DNA of 17,234 bases, from the NCBI GenBank assembly GCA_964601355.1, contig CAZRNB010000060.1, positions 1 through 17,234 of the forward strand, read 5' to 3'. The notes under the pieces were generated by a model. That model had not been told where the DNA came from. It saw only the letters and a list, made by a program, of their open reading frames with translations, and made no database searches. This document shows, in pieces, positions 1 through 7,557 of the stretch; positions within the stretch are counted from its first letter, which is position 1; each line of letters opens with the position of its first letter. The position numbers and the translations under genes are program-made. Origin of the DNA: CAZRNB01 sp964601355 (lineage in GTDB: Bacteria; Planctomycetota; Phycisphaerae; Sedimentisphaerales; Anaerobacaceae).

Positions 1-1041
1 ATTACCAATGCAGTGAATTTAAGTGACGGCCTTGACGGCTTAGCAGCGGGCATCTCAGCAGTCGCGTGTGGAGTAATTGCCATTCTTGCTATCTCTGGTA
101 ACCAGGTAGTCATGGCTGTGCTAATGTTGGCGATGCTTGGGAGCTTATGTGGCTTTTTGGTGTTTAATTTCAATCCCGCTAAAATTTTTATGGGCGACTG
201 CGGCAGCTTATTTTTAGGTTTTACAATAGCATCCTCCAGCGTTATGTGTGCGAATAAATCTTCAGCCCTTGTGGGTCTTGCGTTGCCGATACTGGCCTTG
301 GGGATACCGATTTTCGATACGCTCTTTTCTATGCTTCGACGGTTTCTGGAGCGAAGGAGTATATTTTCGCCCGACCGCAGCCATTTTCACCATCATTTAC
401 TTGCACTTGGCTTAACGCAACGGCACGTGGTGATAGTATCTTACGCTGTGACATGTCTTTTTGCCGGGATGGGTTTATTTATGATGGTGACACAGAGTAT
501 CAATACTCTTGTATTGTTCTTGTGTATTTTACTGCTGTTGTTATTGATGTTTCGCGTTGTTGGTTCGGTCCGGCTGCATGAGACTATTTTTGGCCTTCAG
601 AAGAAGTATGAGTTTGCCAGCAAGCGCAGGCAGGAGCAGATGAATTTTGAGCAGGCTCAGTTATATTTTCGTAGCGCGCACACTTTTAACGAGTGGTGGC
701 AGGCGGTCTGCGAAGCTGCGAAGCGAATGGATTTTGCATGGGTTTCATTGAAGACGAAAGATAAAGATGGAACGGAGCGGACCGAGGTTTGGCGGCTGGC
801 CGATTCCACACCACAAGATAAGTCTAAAGTGGTTATTATGAATGTGCCGGTACGGAATCACGGATTAGCCGGAGCGATGGAGTTTGAGATAGCGATTTTG
901 GTCAACGGCTCTCTCGAATCGGCCGGCCATCGCGCAACGCTGTTTAGCAGGCTACTTGATGAGCACGGTATAGTAGATCTGCCAACAAATGGAATGTGGT
1001 CACCGTTTGGTGCAAACAAACACATTAATGTTGACCTTTGA
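1..1041 (+). CDS. WecA/MraY-type undecaprenyl-phosphate glycosyl-1-phosphate transferase, 5'-partial
   Basis: Likely an integral-membrane enzyme that transfers a sugar-1-phosphate from a UDP-sugar to undecaprenyl phosphate, the first step of polysaccharide unit assembly. The frame is open to the window edge (codons from base 1 read ITNAVNLSDGLDGLAAG), so the gene starts upstream and the GTG at 13 is not the true start. Visible family motifs are the NAVNLxDGLDGLAAG loop, FNFNPAKIFMGDCGSLFLG (about 169-225), and DRSHFHHHLLALGL (about 376-417), the His-rich cytoplasmic loop. Several hydrophobic segments lie between these and up to about base 570. After the last membrane segment there is a soluble extension of about 150 residues, ending in a region rich in EHGIVDLP-type sequence, that typical WecA lacks. 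A degraded copy of this extension recurs at 2088-2249. Family is certain; the sugar used cannot be told from sequence. Confidence 0.93.
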   Translation: MTNAVNLSDGLDGLAAGISAVACGVIAILAISGNQVVMAVLMLAMLGSLCGFLVFNFNPAKIFMGDCGSLFLGFTIASSSVMCANKSSALVGLALPILALGIPIFDTLFSMLRRFLERRSIFSPDRSHFHHHLLALGLTQRHVVIVSYAVTCLFAGMGLFMMVTQSINTLVLFLCILLLLLLMFRVVGSVRLHETIFGLQKKYEFASKRRQEQMNFEQAQLYFRSAHTFNEWWQAVCEAAKRMDFAWVSLKTKDKDGTERTEVWRLADSTPQDKSKVVIMNVPVRNHGLAGAMEFEIAILVNGSLESAGHRATLFSRLLDEHGIVDLPTNGMWSPFGANKHINVDL

Positions 1042-1196
1042 CATCCTATATCCGACTTCTTATAGCCATGAGCCAAGCTGTATCTTGGCACCAGAAAAAA
1101 CGTTTTGAATCGAATCAGAGCAAGCTGCTAAGTATACGCATTCATCTTAATCCGACCCTTGAAAAAAAGACCAAAAGAGGCATAGGGCTTATTTAC

Positions 1197-2000
1197 ATGC
1201 TGCGATCGTTGTTAATTCACACTCTGCAAATCTTCGAAAGAGACAAGTGTATCAAACCGTCGGTATTATGTTTTCATAGTCTCAATGAGAAAAGCCCCCA
1301 AGGCTGTAGTCCAAGCGTTTTTCGTGAACTCTGTGAATTCATTTCTGGCAAAGGTTGGGGTAGCAGCTTAGCAGACATCGAGAATGCCGTCTTATCCTCG
1401 ATACATAAGGAACTCGTAGCTTTCACCTTCGACGACTCCTCTCAAGACTGTAGGACTGTAGCGGCGCCGATTTTGGCTGATGCAGGAATGACGGCTACCG
1501 CGTTTATCACAACCTCATCTGTGGGCGACAGAAATCATCGTATATTCTCATCCAACCTGAATTTGCTGATAGAACCTCTCCTGAGTTGGGATGAAATTGG
1601 AAAGTTGCGGGACCGTGGTTGGGAGATTGGTTCTCATATGTATAGACATTTAAATTGTCACTATTTGTCTCTGGCGGAATTTGAGGATGAGGTGGGACGT
1701 GCGGAAGCCGACTTTATTAAGTATCTTGGAGTTTTGCCTAAGCGATTTGCGTTCCCTTACGGAAAATATAAAATCGAACAAGGGCAATTACTATATGAAA
1801 GAGGCTACATCTCAGTTTGGGGCACGTCGTATGGAACTGCATCCAATCTGCTAGAGGGCCACGTAATGCGAAGAAACTTGGTCCGGCATTCGGATTCCTT
1901 GTCGGTTATTTTGGTATATTTGCGAGACGGTGAGAAGGTCGATAAAGCCATGAAGTTTATCGAAACGGCACGTTCAATCACGGGCAAGAAAGTATTTTAA
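1197..2000 (+). CDS. NodB-type polysaccharide deacetylase
   Basis: Predicted metal-dependent carbohydrate esterase 4 (NodB fold) that removes N- or O-acetyl groups from a glycan. From the ATG at 1197 the protein has 267 residues. Motif 1 is FTFDDS (D79, D80; the usual Gly after DD is Ser), motif 2 is GSHMYRHLN (H147 and H151, the H-x3-H metal ligands), and motif 3 is RFAFPYGKY (about 183-191). The N-terminal SVLCFHSLN matches the family's usual first strand. The same frame stays open back to a TTG at 1038 that overlaps the upstream stop, with another ATG at 1068, but those extra residues do not resemble the family, so I prefer 1197. No convincing Shine-Dalgarno is seen near any of these starts. 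No signal peptide is evident, suggesting cytoplasmic action on the lipid-linked unit, though this is inference. Confidence 0.85.
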   Translation: MLRSLLIHTLQIFERDKCIKPSVLCFHSLNEKSPQGCSPSVFRELCEFISGKGWGSSLADIENAVLSSIHKELVAFTFDDSSQDCRTVAAPILADAGMTATAFITTSSVGDRNHRIFSSNLNLLIEPLLSWDEIGKLRDRGWEIGSHMYRHLNCHYLSLAEFEDEVGRAEADFIKYLGVLPKRFAFPYGKYKIEQGQLLYERGYISVWGTSYGTASNLLEGHVMRRNLVRHSDSLSVILVYLRDGEKVDKAMKFIETARSITGKKVF

Positions 2001-2087
2001 CAGCAACCACTAGCACAGATTATGATATGAAAGGCGTGCATGGATTTAAGAAGGAATAGTGAGGATAGCAAGCACATGACCTGGTAG
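2001..2087 (+). other. short non-coding gap after deacetylase gene
   Basis: There is no gene, terminator or recognisable promoter that I can support here. All forward frames contain early stops. It leads directly into the degraded WecA-like tail at 2088. Confidence 0.5.
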
Positions 2088-2249
2088 AAACGCCCGTCTG
2101 CTGCAATAACAGTCAGATTGTTTGTACTTGCCGGCCGGAAGCTTAAATTTATACAAATATATGGCCTTGTCGAATTCTACGGCAGAAAAGACGCCGTCTT
2201 TACCCGCCTGATGGAGGAGCACGATATAGTTAGCCTTTCAGGAATGTAG
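2088..2249 (+). pseudogene. remnant of the C-terminal end of a second WecA-like transferase
   Basis: A stop-free frame from 2088 to the TAG at 2247-2249 has no plausible start, yet its last ~40 residues align with the C-terminal extension of the WecA-like protein at the window start. GRKDAVFTRLMEEHDIVSLS here matches GHRATLFSRLLDEHGIVDLP there, with the same preceding LAG about the same distance upstream. Over the last 26 aligned residues I count 11 identities plus many conservative changes. The sequence is therefore the 3' tail of a related but divergent gene whose body has been lost. It ends one base before the start codon of the next methyltransferase, so the old gene probably once preceded that gene directly. 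Confidence 0.72.
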
Positions 2250-2250
2250 G

Positions 2251-3036
2251 ATGAATGTTTATATTGGAAAGTCCGGTGACAAAGTGAAGATTATGATAGA
2301 TGGACGCGCGATGCTGAATCTCGGATGTGGGACACGAACTGAATGGACGTGGAACAATATCGATTGCTCACCCTATGCACGCCTAGCGCACCATAGACGG
2401 TTCGCAAGGTTTCTGCATGCTGTGGGAATTCTATGCGATTGGCGCTATAAGAATCTTCTTTGTGTCGACCCAGATATCATTTGCTGGGACATCCGTAAGG
2501 GCCTGCCTTTCAAAGATAATGTCTTCGATGTAGTTTATCACTCCCATTTCATCACTCATGTCCACCGTGATATGGCGGCCTATGTAACGCGCGAATGCTA
2601 TCGGGTTCTCAAACCCGGCGGTATCATCCGGGTTGTTACTCCTGATCTTCTGATGATTGTGCACAGGTACATCAAATCGGTCGAAGAGCTGGAAGAGGAT
2701 CAACTGATCGGACAGGCTGAGTATGAGAAGGCTGTGTTTGATCTTTTCGAACTTATGGTGCGTAGATACCCACATGGGACAAATGTTCAGAAACGAGTTG
2801 TGCGTATGATTGAATACTTGTTACGCGGCAACATAAATCGCAGGGTAGAGCTACGCTGTTGGCACTACGATAGGTATTCAATGGGAACAATGTTGCGCGA
2901 AGCTGGTTTTCGAAACGTTTATCAGGTAGGGCCATCTGAGAGCCAAATTCAAGGATGGAATCAGTTTTATCTCGACCTCAACAAAGACGGTTCTATCTAC
3001 AAGCGGGAGTCGCTGTACATGGAAGGCATGAAATGA
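2251..3036 (+). CDS. class I SAM-dependent methyltransferase (Methyltransf_11-like)
   Basis: Predicted 261-residue soluble methyltransferase acting on a sugar or a glycan-assembly intermediate. The SAM-binding motif I is MLNLGCG (residues 21-27). An acidic residue follows the next strand (NNIDCS), then WDIRKGLPFKDNVFDVVYHSH resembles motifs II/III, and RVLKPGGIIRVVTPD is the classic post-motif III strand. The position usually occupied by a HVLEHL-type sequence reads HFITHV. The start at 2251 lies one base after the stop of the degraded WecA-like tail; an AGGA about 7 bases upstream (within TTCAGGAATG) could serve as ribosome binding site. An internal ATG (2296) just before the fold is a weaker alternative. 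The acceptor cannot be deduced. Confidence 0.87.
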   Translation: MNVYIGKSGDKVKIMIDGRAMLNLGCGTRTEWTWNNIDCSPYARLAHHRRFARFLHAVGILCDWRYKNLLCVDPDIICWDIRKGLPFKDNVFDVVYHSHFITHVHRDMAAYVTRECYRVLKPGGIIRVVTPDLLMIVHRYIKSVEELEEDQLIGQAEYEKAVFDLFELMVRRYPHGTNVQKRVVRMIEYLLRGNINRRVELRCWHYDRYSMGTMLREAGFRNVYQVGPSESQIQGWNQFYLDLNKDGSIYKRESLYMEGMK

Positions 3037-3082
3037 TTGGATAGGTATCTGCACTTTCCAAAATAAATTATTAAGAGGCCAG

Positions 3083-3226
3083 TTTCATAGTCCGGGTAGG
3101 TACTTTGGTTTCTACAACCATCTTCGGCCGTACCATAGCCTGGAGTATAGGACATCTGCTAAGATATATTTTGGGAATCGGTTCAGGTGCTTCGCATTTC
3201 ACCCAAGTGAAGCCGCTGAAGAATAA
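3083..3226 (+). pseudogene. remnant of an IS3-type (rve integrase) transposase C-terminus
   Basis: A forward frame ending at the TAA 3224-3226 reads YFGFYNHLRPYHSLEYR and then TSAKIYFGN. This is the hallmark end of the DDE integrase domain of IS3-family OrfB proteins (consensus ...FYNxxRPHxxLxYxTPAExY...). Nothing homologous to the catalytic core remains upstream: the methyltransferase gene ends at 3036, leaving about 45 bases. The insertion sequence is therefore a 3' fragment only and cannot encode a working transposase. I could not identify a terminal inverted repeat with confidence. The family call rests on this motif alone. Confidence 0.75.
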
Positions 3227-3378
3227 ATCTTATGTAATGCTACAGTTTTCACCTTATAGAAAGGCAAAATTGGTCTAGACAACTGGGAGCACCTCAATTG
3301 ACCAATACTAAACTGCCGAAGTAAGATATTATAAACAAATTCTGCTCCTTCGGTACTTTCAATTTCAAGGTTGTAACC
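3227..3378 (+). other. non-coding stretch between IS remnant and ligase-type gene
   Basis: No gene is seen on either strand. It probably holds the last part of the dead insertion sequence and the leader of the next gene. Two loose inverted repeats are present: ATTGGTC at about 3270 with GACCAAT at about 3300, and CCGAAG at about 3317 with CTTCGG at about 3348. Neither is followed by a T-run, so I do not call a terminator. Confidence 0.4.
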
Positions 3379-4650
3379 ATGAGGCCGCAATTGGCACACA
3401 TATCTCAGCCAGTTAAGTACCTTGGTAATCATACCAGTGTCCTGTCGCCTGGTATTAGCGTTTCATTTGGACCAATAGCTCTTGTCTGCGCTTGGCTTTT
3501 GGGATTTGTGCTCACACGTATGCTTACAATAGAAATTATACCCGCGATTCCCAGCGGTGGCCTTCGTTCCGATTTGCTAAAGACTTTGCCTATAATGTTT
3601 ATCGGAACTATTCTATTTGTTTGCGCACGAAGGAAAAGAAGCGTAAGACTCAGCATAGAACCAGTGCTCCGAGACCCTATGATATTGTACCTTTTGGCCA
3701 GTCAGTGCGCATCCTCGATAATGAGCGATACGCCAGGCAAATGCTTGATGTATGTCATTGTATTAGCTTCCTTGTTCCTGATTAGTAGACTATTGGTGAC
3801 AATTGTATCCGACGTTGAGATACGTGCTGGATTAGCAATCTTCTCAGCTCTCGTAGCGACTTCTATGTCAGTGGTTGCACTACTTTGCTCGTCTTTAGAT
3901 AAGCAGAGTAGCATAATGTCCATTGTTGACAGTGAAGTGGGTGGTACGGCAATGATTGCAGGAAGTCTCGCATTCGCTTGGCGCCAGAAATGGATCGCGT
4001 TTGCTTGGTTAGCCCTGGCGTATGTCACAATAGTATTCTTTGAAACACGTGGAGCGTTATTTGGTTTGACCGCATCTTTCTTAACGATATGGTGTTTGCC
4101 GTCAAAACGCAAAATGTTTCTACTATGGATTACCGTAATCGTTATTGCTGTGGTCGTACTGAATGTGCCAACATTTCACGGATATCTGTTGGATCTATCT
4201 GAAAAAGCGTTACGACTTGAAGACCCTGACCGTGGGTTTGGCAGTGGTTTGACTGGGCGGGTTGATGCGTGGAGAGATTCATGGTTAATGTTCCTCAAGA
4301 GACCATTATTTGGTACCGGTCCGAGGACCCAGGGAGATTACCCAATTCGTAATTGGGTCGGATGCCACAATGGGTACTTAGCAACCTTGCTTGAGGTCGG
4401 TTTGTTCGGCGCGATACCCGTATTTGCATTGCTGGTTCGCGGTATCTTCTGGGTACGGAAAAAGAAAGGCAGCAGTTTGGCCTGCATATTATCAACAGCG
4501 GCAGTGGCGATTGCCGTGCGAGCAATGTGTGAAAACTTACTGTTCAATGGTATTAGCTTGACAAGCATTACCCTCATTCTATGGCTTGAGTATGCACGAC
4601 CAACCACTGAGCATCATTTACGATGGTCTTCTTATTGGAACGTTATATGA
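3379..4650 (+). CDS. O-antigen ligase/polymerase-type (Wzy_C/WaaL superfamily) membrane protein
   Basis: Predicted multi-pass inner-membrane protein of 423 residues with roughly ten or more hydrophobic segments. The diagnostic region is FGTGPRTQGDY followed by VGCHNGYLATLLEVGLFG, the large periplasmic loop signature with the key His (H330), shared by O-antigen ligases and Wzy polymerases of this superfamily. Such proteins either polymerise undecaprenyl-linked units or transfer finished glycan to an acceptor. The start is the ATG at 3379 with AAGG eight bases upstream. The stop TGA (4648-4650) is followed in the same frame by the tail of a different Wzy-type protein (4651-5142). A perfect 8-base inverted repeat with a 3-base loop lies in the coding region at 4340-4358. 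Since the other polymerase is broken, this is the only intact candidate polymerase in the window. Confidence 0.85.
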   Translation: MRPQLAHISQPVKYLGNHTSVLSPGISVSFGPIALVCAWLLGFVLTRMLTIEIIPAIPSGGLRSDLLKTLPIMFIGTILFVCARRKRSVRLSIEPVLRDPMILYLLASQCASSIMSDTPGKCLMYVIVLASLFLISRLLVTIVSDVEIRAGLAIFSALVATSMSVVALLCSSLDKQSSIMSIVDSEVGGTAMIAGSLAFAWRQKWIAFAWLALAYVTIVFFETRGALFGLTASFLTIWCLPSKRKMFLLWITVIVIAVVVLNVPTFHGYLLDLSEKALRLEDPDRGFGSGLTGRVDAWRDSWLMFLKRPLFGTGPRTQGDYPIRNWVGCHNGYLATLLEVGLFGAIPVFALLVRGIFWVRKKKGSSLACILSTAAVAIAVRAMCENLLFNGISLTSITLILWLEYARPTTEHHLRWSSYWNVI

Positions 4651-5142
4651 GAACATCAACATCTGCTTCTGGATTCAATCGTCCTGTTTGTTACGAATCC
4701 CATCCCTAGCGCTTTATGGCCCAGCAAACCAGAGGACCCCAGTTGGGGAGATTACAACTACTCCAGGACAGGTGCCACCTGGTTTGGAGAAAGAGAATCT
4801 AATATTACGCCGACCATTGTTGGTCGTAACTACATGAAATATCGATTGATCGGCGTTCTTGAGATAGGTGTACTTTACGGCTGGCTATGGTGCTTGGTAA
4901 CACGGTTGTACAAAGCGAGTAACCAGTTCCGTGTATGCAACCTTTTTGGCTCGGTCTTGATGCTCTACCTGATGGGAGCCATAAGGGATTTCGATTTCGG
5001 GCATTATCCAGTTCTTATTATGATATGTCTGATGATTCTATGGCCTCGACCGAGGCGTCCAAAATGTCTCAGTCACATACAATCCGTTGAGTTGTTTTCG
5101 CGGCACGGCTTCACCGACCAGCGGATTTCTCGGAAGCACTGA
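4651..5142 (+). pseudogene. 3' remnant of an oligosaccharide-repeat-unit polymerase (Wzy) gene
   Basis: In the frame continuing past the TGA of the ligase-type gene, 4651-5142 is fully open and encodes about 163 residues with no proper start. It contains TNPIPSALWPSKPEDPSWG, which matches the (N)PIPRxLWPxKP signature of bacterial O-antigen polymerases. This is followed by GVLEIGVLYGWLWCLV and two more hydrophobic segments (LFGSVLMLYLMGAIRDFDFG and PVLIMICLMILWP), the normal end of such proteins. The first two thirds of the protein are missing. An ATG at 4834 could start a 102-residue fragment, but it would lack the signature loop. I read the stretch as the tail of an older polymerase gene left when the upstream part was replaced. 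Confidence 0.75.
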
Positions 5143-5205
5143 ACCTTGTGGGCCTGAAAGGCGCAGGATTACTCGGACGATGAGAATAGTCATGAGAATA
5201 CGAAT

Positions 5206-5925
5206 ATGTTGAACAAGATAAAGGAACTTACTAAAATCCTATTTCGACTGTGTGGTCTCGACATCAGATGCGTTAAGCGAACTGAATATAATTACGGTTG
5301 GTTAGTAAAACGCAACATTGCAACGGTTCTCGACATTGGGGCTAATAAAGGCCAATTTGCAATGATGATACACAAGATTTTACCACATGCGACGATATTT
5401 TCATTCGAACCGATAGAGAAATGCTATAACAAAATAGTTAAGAAAATGATTAAGGTCCCAAACTTTCGCGCGTTTAACTATGCCCTAGGCGATACAGACG
5501 CAAGTATGGAGATGCATGTAAACGACTTTACGCCGAGCTCTTCTCTATTACAAATGACAGGCTTTCATGTATGTGTTTTTCCTTTCACGGCGAAAGAACA
5601 TATGGAAGAGGTGAGAATCAAACGGCTTGATACCATTGCTCAAGAGTTAAGTTTTAATGGCAACTTGCTTGTGAAGATAGATGTGCAAGGTTACGAAGAT
5701 AAAGTAATCGAGGGTGGGCAAAGCGTAATATCACGGGCTAAGGTGCTCATAGTTGAAACGAGCTTTCAAACGCTTTATGTTGGGCAGCCGTTGTTTGAAG
5801 ACATTTATGATGTATTGAAAAAAATGGATTTTAGGTTTGTCGGCACTTTAGAGCAATCAAGGAGTCCGCTTGATGGTAGTGTAGTACAGGCCGACTCCAT
5901 ATTCATGAAGAGGGTAGGTGAATAA
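5206..5925 (+). CDS. FkbM-family SAM-dependent methyltransferase
   Basis: Predicted 239-residue O-methyltransferase of the FkbM family, commonly found in glycan clusters where it methylates a sugar hydroxyl. Motif I is VLDIGANKGQFA (D43, G45), next comes IFSFEPIEKCYNKI with the SAM-ribose acidic residue, then the NYALGD strand, and the family-typical VKIDVQGYEDKVIEGG (D159) and LIVETSFQTLY. Length is normal for the family. The start is ATG 5206; the Shine-Dalgarno is weak. The gene stands about 60 bases after the degraded polymerase and about 57 bases before the next glycosyltransferase. The methylated position is unknown. Confidence 0.9.
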   Translation: MLNKIKELTKILFRLCGLDIRCVKRTEYNYGWLVKRNIATVLDIGANKGQFAMMIHKILPHATIFSFEPIEKCYNKIVKKMIKVPNFRAFNYALGDTDASMEMHVNDFTPSSSLLQMTGFHVCVFPFTAKEHMEEVRIKRLDTIAQELSFNGNLLVKIDVQGYEDKVIEGGQSVISRAKVLIVETSFQTLYVGQPLFEDIYDVLKKMDFRFVGTLEQSRSPLDGSVVQADSIFMKRVGE

Positions 5926-5982
5926 AGAATCGGGCGGTGGCACTACCGGAAATTGGTAAGCAGAGAAGAAATAATTTTGAAA

Positions 5983-7557
5983 ATGCCAAAGATAACAATT
6001 GTTACTCCTTCCTATAACCAAGGCCAGTACCTTGAGCAGAATATTCTTTCAGTCCTGGGCCAACAGTACCACAATCTTGAGTATATCATTATGGATGGCG
6101 GCTCCAGCGATAACTCAGTTGAGATTATCAAGCGGTACGCCCATAGATTATATTATTGGAAAAGCTGTAAAGATGAAGGCCAATCGGCAGCCATCGCCCA
6201 GGGATTCGAAATGTCGAAAGGCGACATTTTGGGGTGGCTCAACTCGGATGATTACTATTTACCTAACGCAATCAGCGAAATGGTAGAAGCAATGCTGCGG
6301 CATCCGGAGGCAGTGTCGGTTTATGGAGACTATGAGCTTCTTCTTCCCGACGGCCAAATAGAACTCAAACCGCGTATCAGCTTTAATTACAAAATTTGCT
6401 TACATGCGTATATGACCGTACCGCAACAATCATGGTTCTTTCGAAGAGATGCATATGAAGATGTTGGTGGATTGGACAGATCGCTGCGATATGCTATGGA
6501 CTACGACCTGCTGCTTAGACTCGGTAGGTACGGGAGAATTCATCATGTTAGGCGCGTCTGGGCAACTTTCAGACTTTCGGCGGACTGCAAGACTATAGGA
6601 CAATATAGAGCGGCCGACTTAGAAATGCGTAAAGTCAAATCACGCTATGGGATAGATTACACAAAAAAGTTCAGCAGAAAACTAACTACAAAGTTCTATT
6701 TTAGCTTAGCTGTTATCAAATGCTTCTTTGAACATGGCATCATCGTTGCGAGGAGGTCTTCTGTTGCTGCATGTCAAGAAAGCCAAGATAATTCGAAGAA
6801 AACGGCAGAATCTCAGACATCTGGGGCGACACCTCTTGAGAAGTTTATCCGAGAATTAGCAATTGAGGCGGCTAGACAGAACCTGACGTTTCTTGTTCTG
6901 AGAAACTATAAGGGGCTTCCCAAAGAACTGCGTTCAAGAGACATAGATGTGCTTGTTGAGAAGGATAAACTGCGCAAGGGGAAATCTATGCTTAAGACAG
7001 TGTCTGAAAATCTCGGCCTTGTTCACCGACAAGGAGCCAAATTGCTTTATTGCCACATGCAGTTTATAGAGGGGTTTGCAGATAGAAAGAAGGAACTTCA
7101 AATTGATTTGATACCGAAGCTAAACTGGCGAGGAGTCGATTGGATTGTCGTTGATGGGGTAATAGACAGGGCGATTCCATACAAGAACAACATCTGGATA
7201 CCTCACCCTGCACATGAATGTGTCATTTCATTCTGCATGAGCTATCTATACGGAGGCTTTGTAAAAGAGAAATACCTTCCCTCAATGTCAAAGCAAGCAA
7301 GAGAAAACCGAGAAGAGGTGTTTGGACTTTTGAAGAAGATATTCGGAAGGAAAACGGCGAACGATATTCTTGACGGCCTTATAAAACAGGATGTTAGTTA
7401 CATCTCTCAAAAAGCGACAATCAATCGGCTGAAGGTTTTGTTAAGGGGTTTCTTGCGACGTCCTTTGAGATTTATTTACACATTTTGTCTGGGGTACTTG
7501 ATGGAGTTTAGAAACAAGGTTCGTCGTGATAAGAGATCGATTCAAAGCAGTAATTAA
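5983..7557 (+). CDS. GT2 glycosyltransferase fused to a nucleotidyltransferase-like domain
   Basis: A two-domain protein of 524 residues from the ATG at 5983. The first ~240 residues are a GT-A family 2 glycosyltransferase: MPKITIVTPSYNQGQYL, MDGGSSDNS, GWLNSDDYYLP (D89, D90 as the metal/nucleotide-sugar motif), a VPQQSWFFRR segment and GGLDRSLRYAMDYDLLLRLG. A linker follows that is rich in Lys, Ser and Gln (about 260-283). From about residue 284 the second domain has FLVLRNYKGLPKE, RDIDVLVE (D320, D322) and LQIDLIP (D375), the DxD...D pattern of nucleotidyltransferase-fold proteins. I recall similar RNYxxLP..DIDxLV domains preceding thymidylate-kinase-like domains in glycan clusters; here the kinase is a separate gene three positions downstream (9854). 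A TTG at 5953 is an alternative start, but the GT2 fold begins right at 5983. The end overlaps the flippase gene by 32 bases. Confidence 0.85.
   Translation: MPKITIVTPSYNQGQYLEQNILSVLGQQYHNLEYIIMDGGSSDNSVEIIKRYAHRLYYWKSCKDEGQSAAIAQGFEMSKGDILGWLNSDDYYLPNAISEMVEAMLRHPEAVSVYGDYELLLPDGQIELKPRISFNYKICLHAYMTVPQQSWFFRRDAYEDVGGLDRSLRYAMDYDLLLRLGRYGRIHHVRRVWATFRLSADCKTIGQYRAADLEMRKVKSRYGIDYTKKFSRKLTTKFYFSLAVIKCFFEHGIIVARRSSVAACQESQDNSKKTAESQTSGATPLEKFIRELAIEAARQNLTFLVLRNYKGLPKELRSRDIDVLVEKDKLRKGKSMLKTVSENLGLVHRQGAKLLYCHMQFIEGFADRKKELQIDLIPKLNWRGVDWIVVDGVIDRAIPYKNNIWIPHPAHECVISFCMSYLYGGFVKEKYLPSMSKQARENREEVFGLLKKIFGRKTANDILDGLIKQDVSYISQKATINRLKVLLRGFLRRPLRFIYTFCLGYLMEFRNKVRRDKRSIQSSN

Noticed and set aside
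858..1091. Minus-strand frame opposite the end of the transferase gene
   Set aside because: It is the shadow of a well-supported coding region; its codon pattern and sequence have no independent support.
1038..1196. N-terminal extension of the deacetylase from TTG 1038
   Set aside because: The extra 53 residues are basic and not family-like; the NodB fold is complete from 1197.
3269..3353. Loose inverted repeats before the ligase-type gene as a terminator
   Set aside because: Stems are six to seven bases with long loops and no T-run follows.
4834..5142. A 102-residue reading frame starting at ATG 4834 as a separate small membrane protein
   Set aside because: The same frame is open back to the stop at 4650 and carries the polymerase signature upstream of that ATG, so it is the tail of a broken polymerase and not a small gene.
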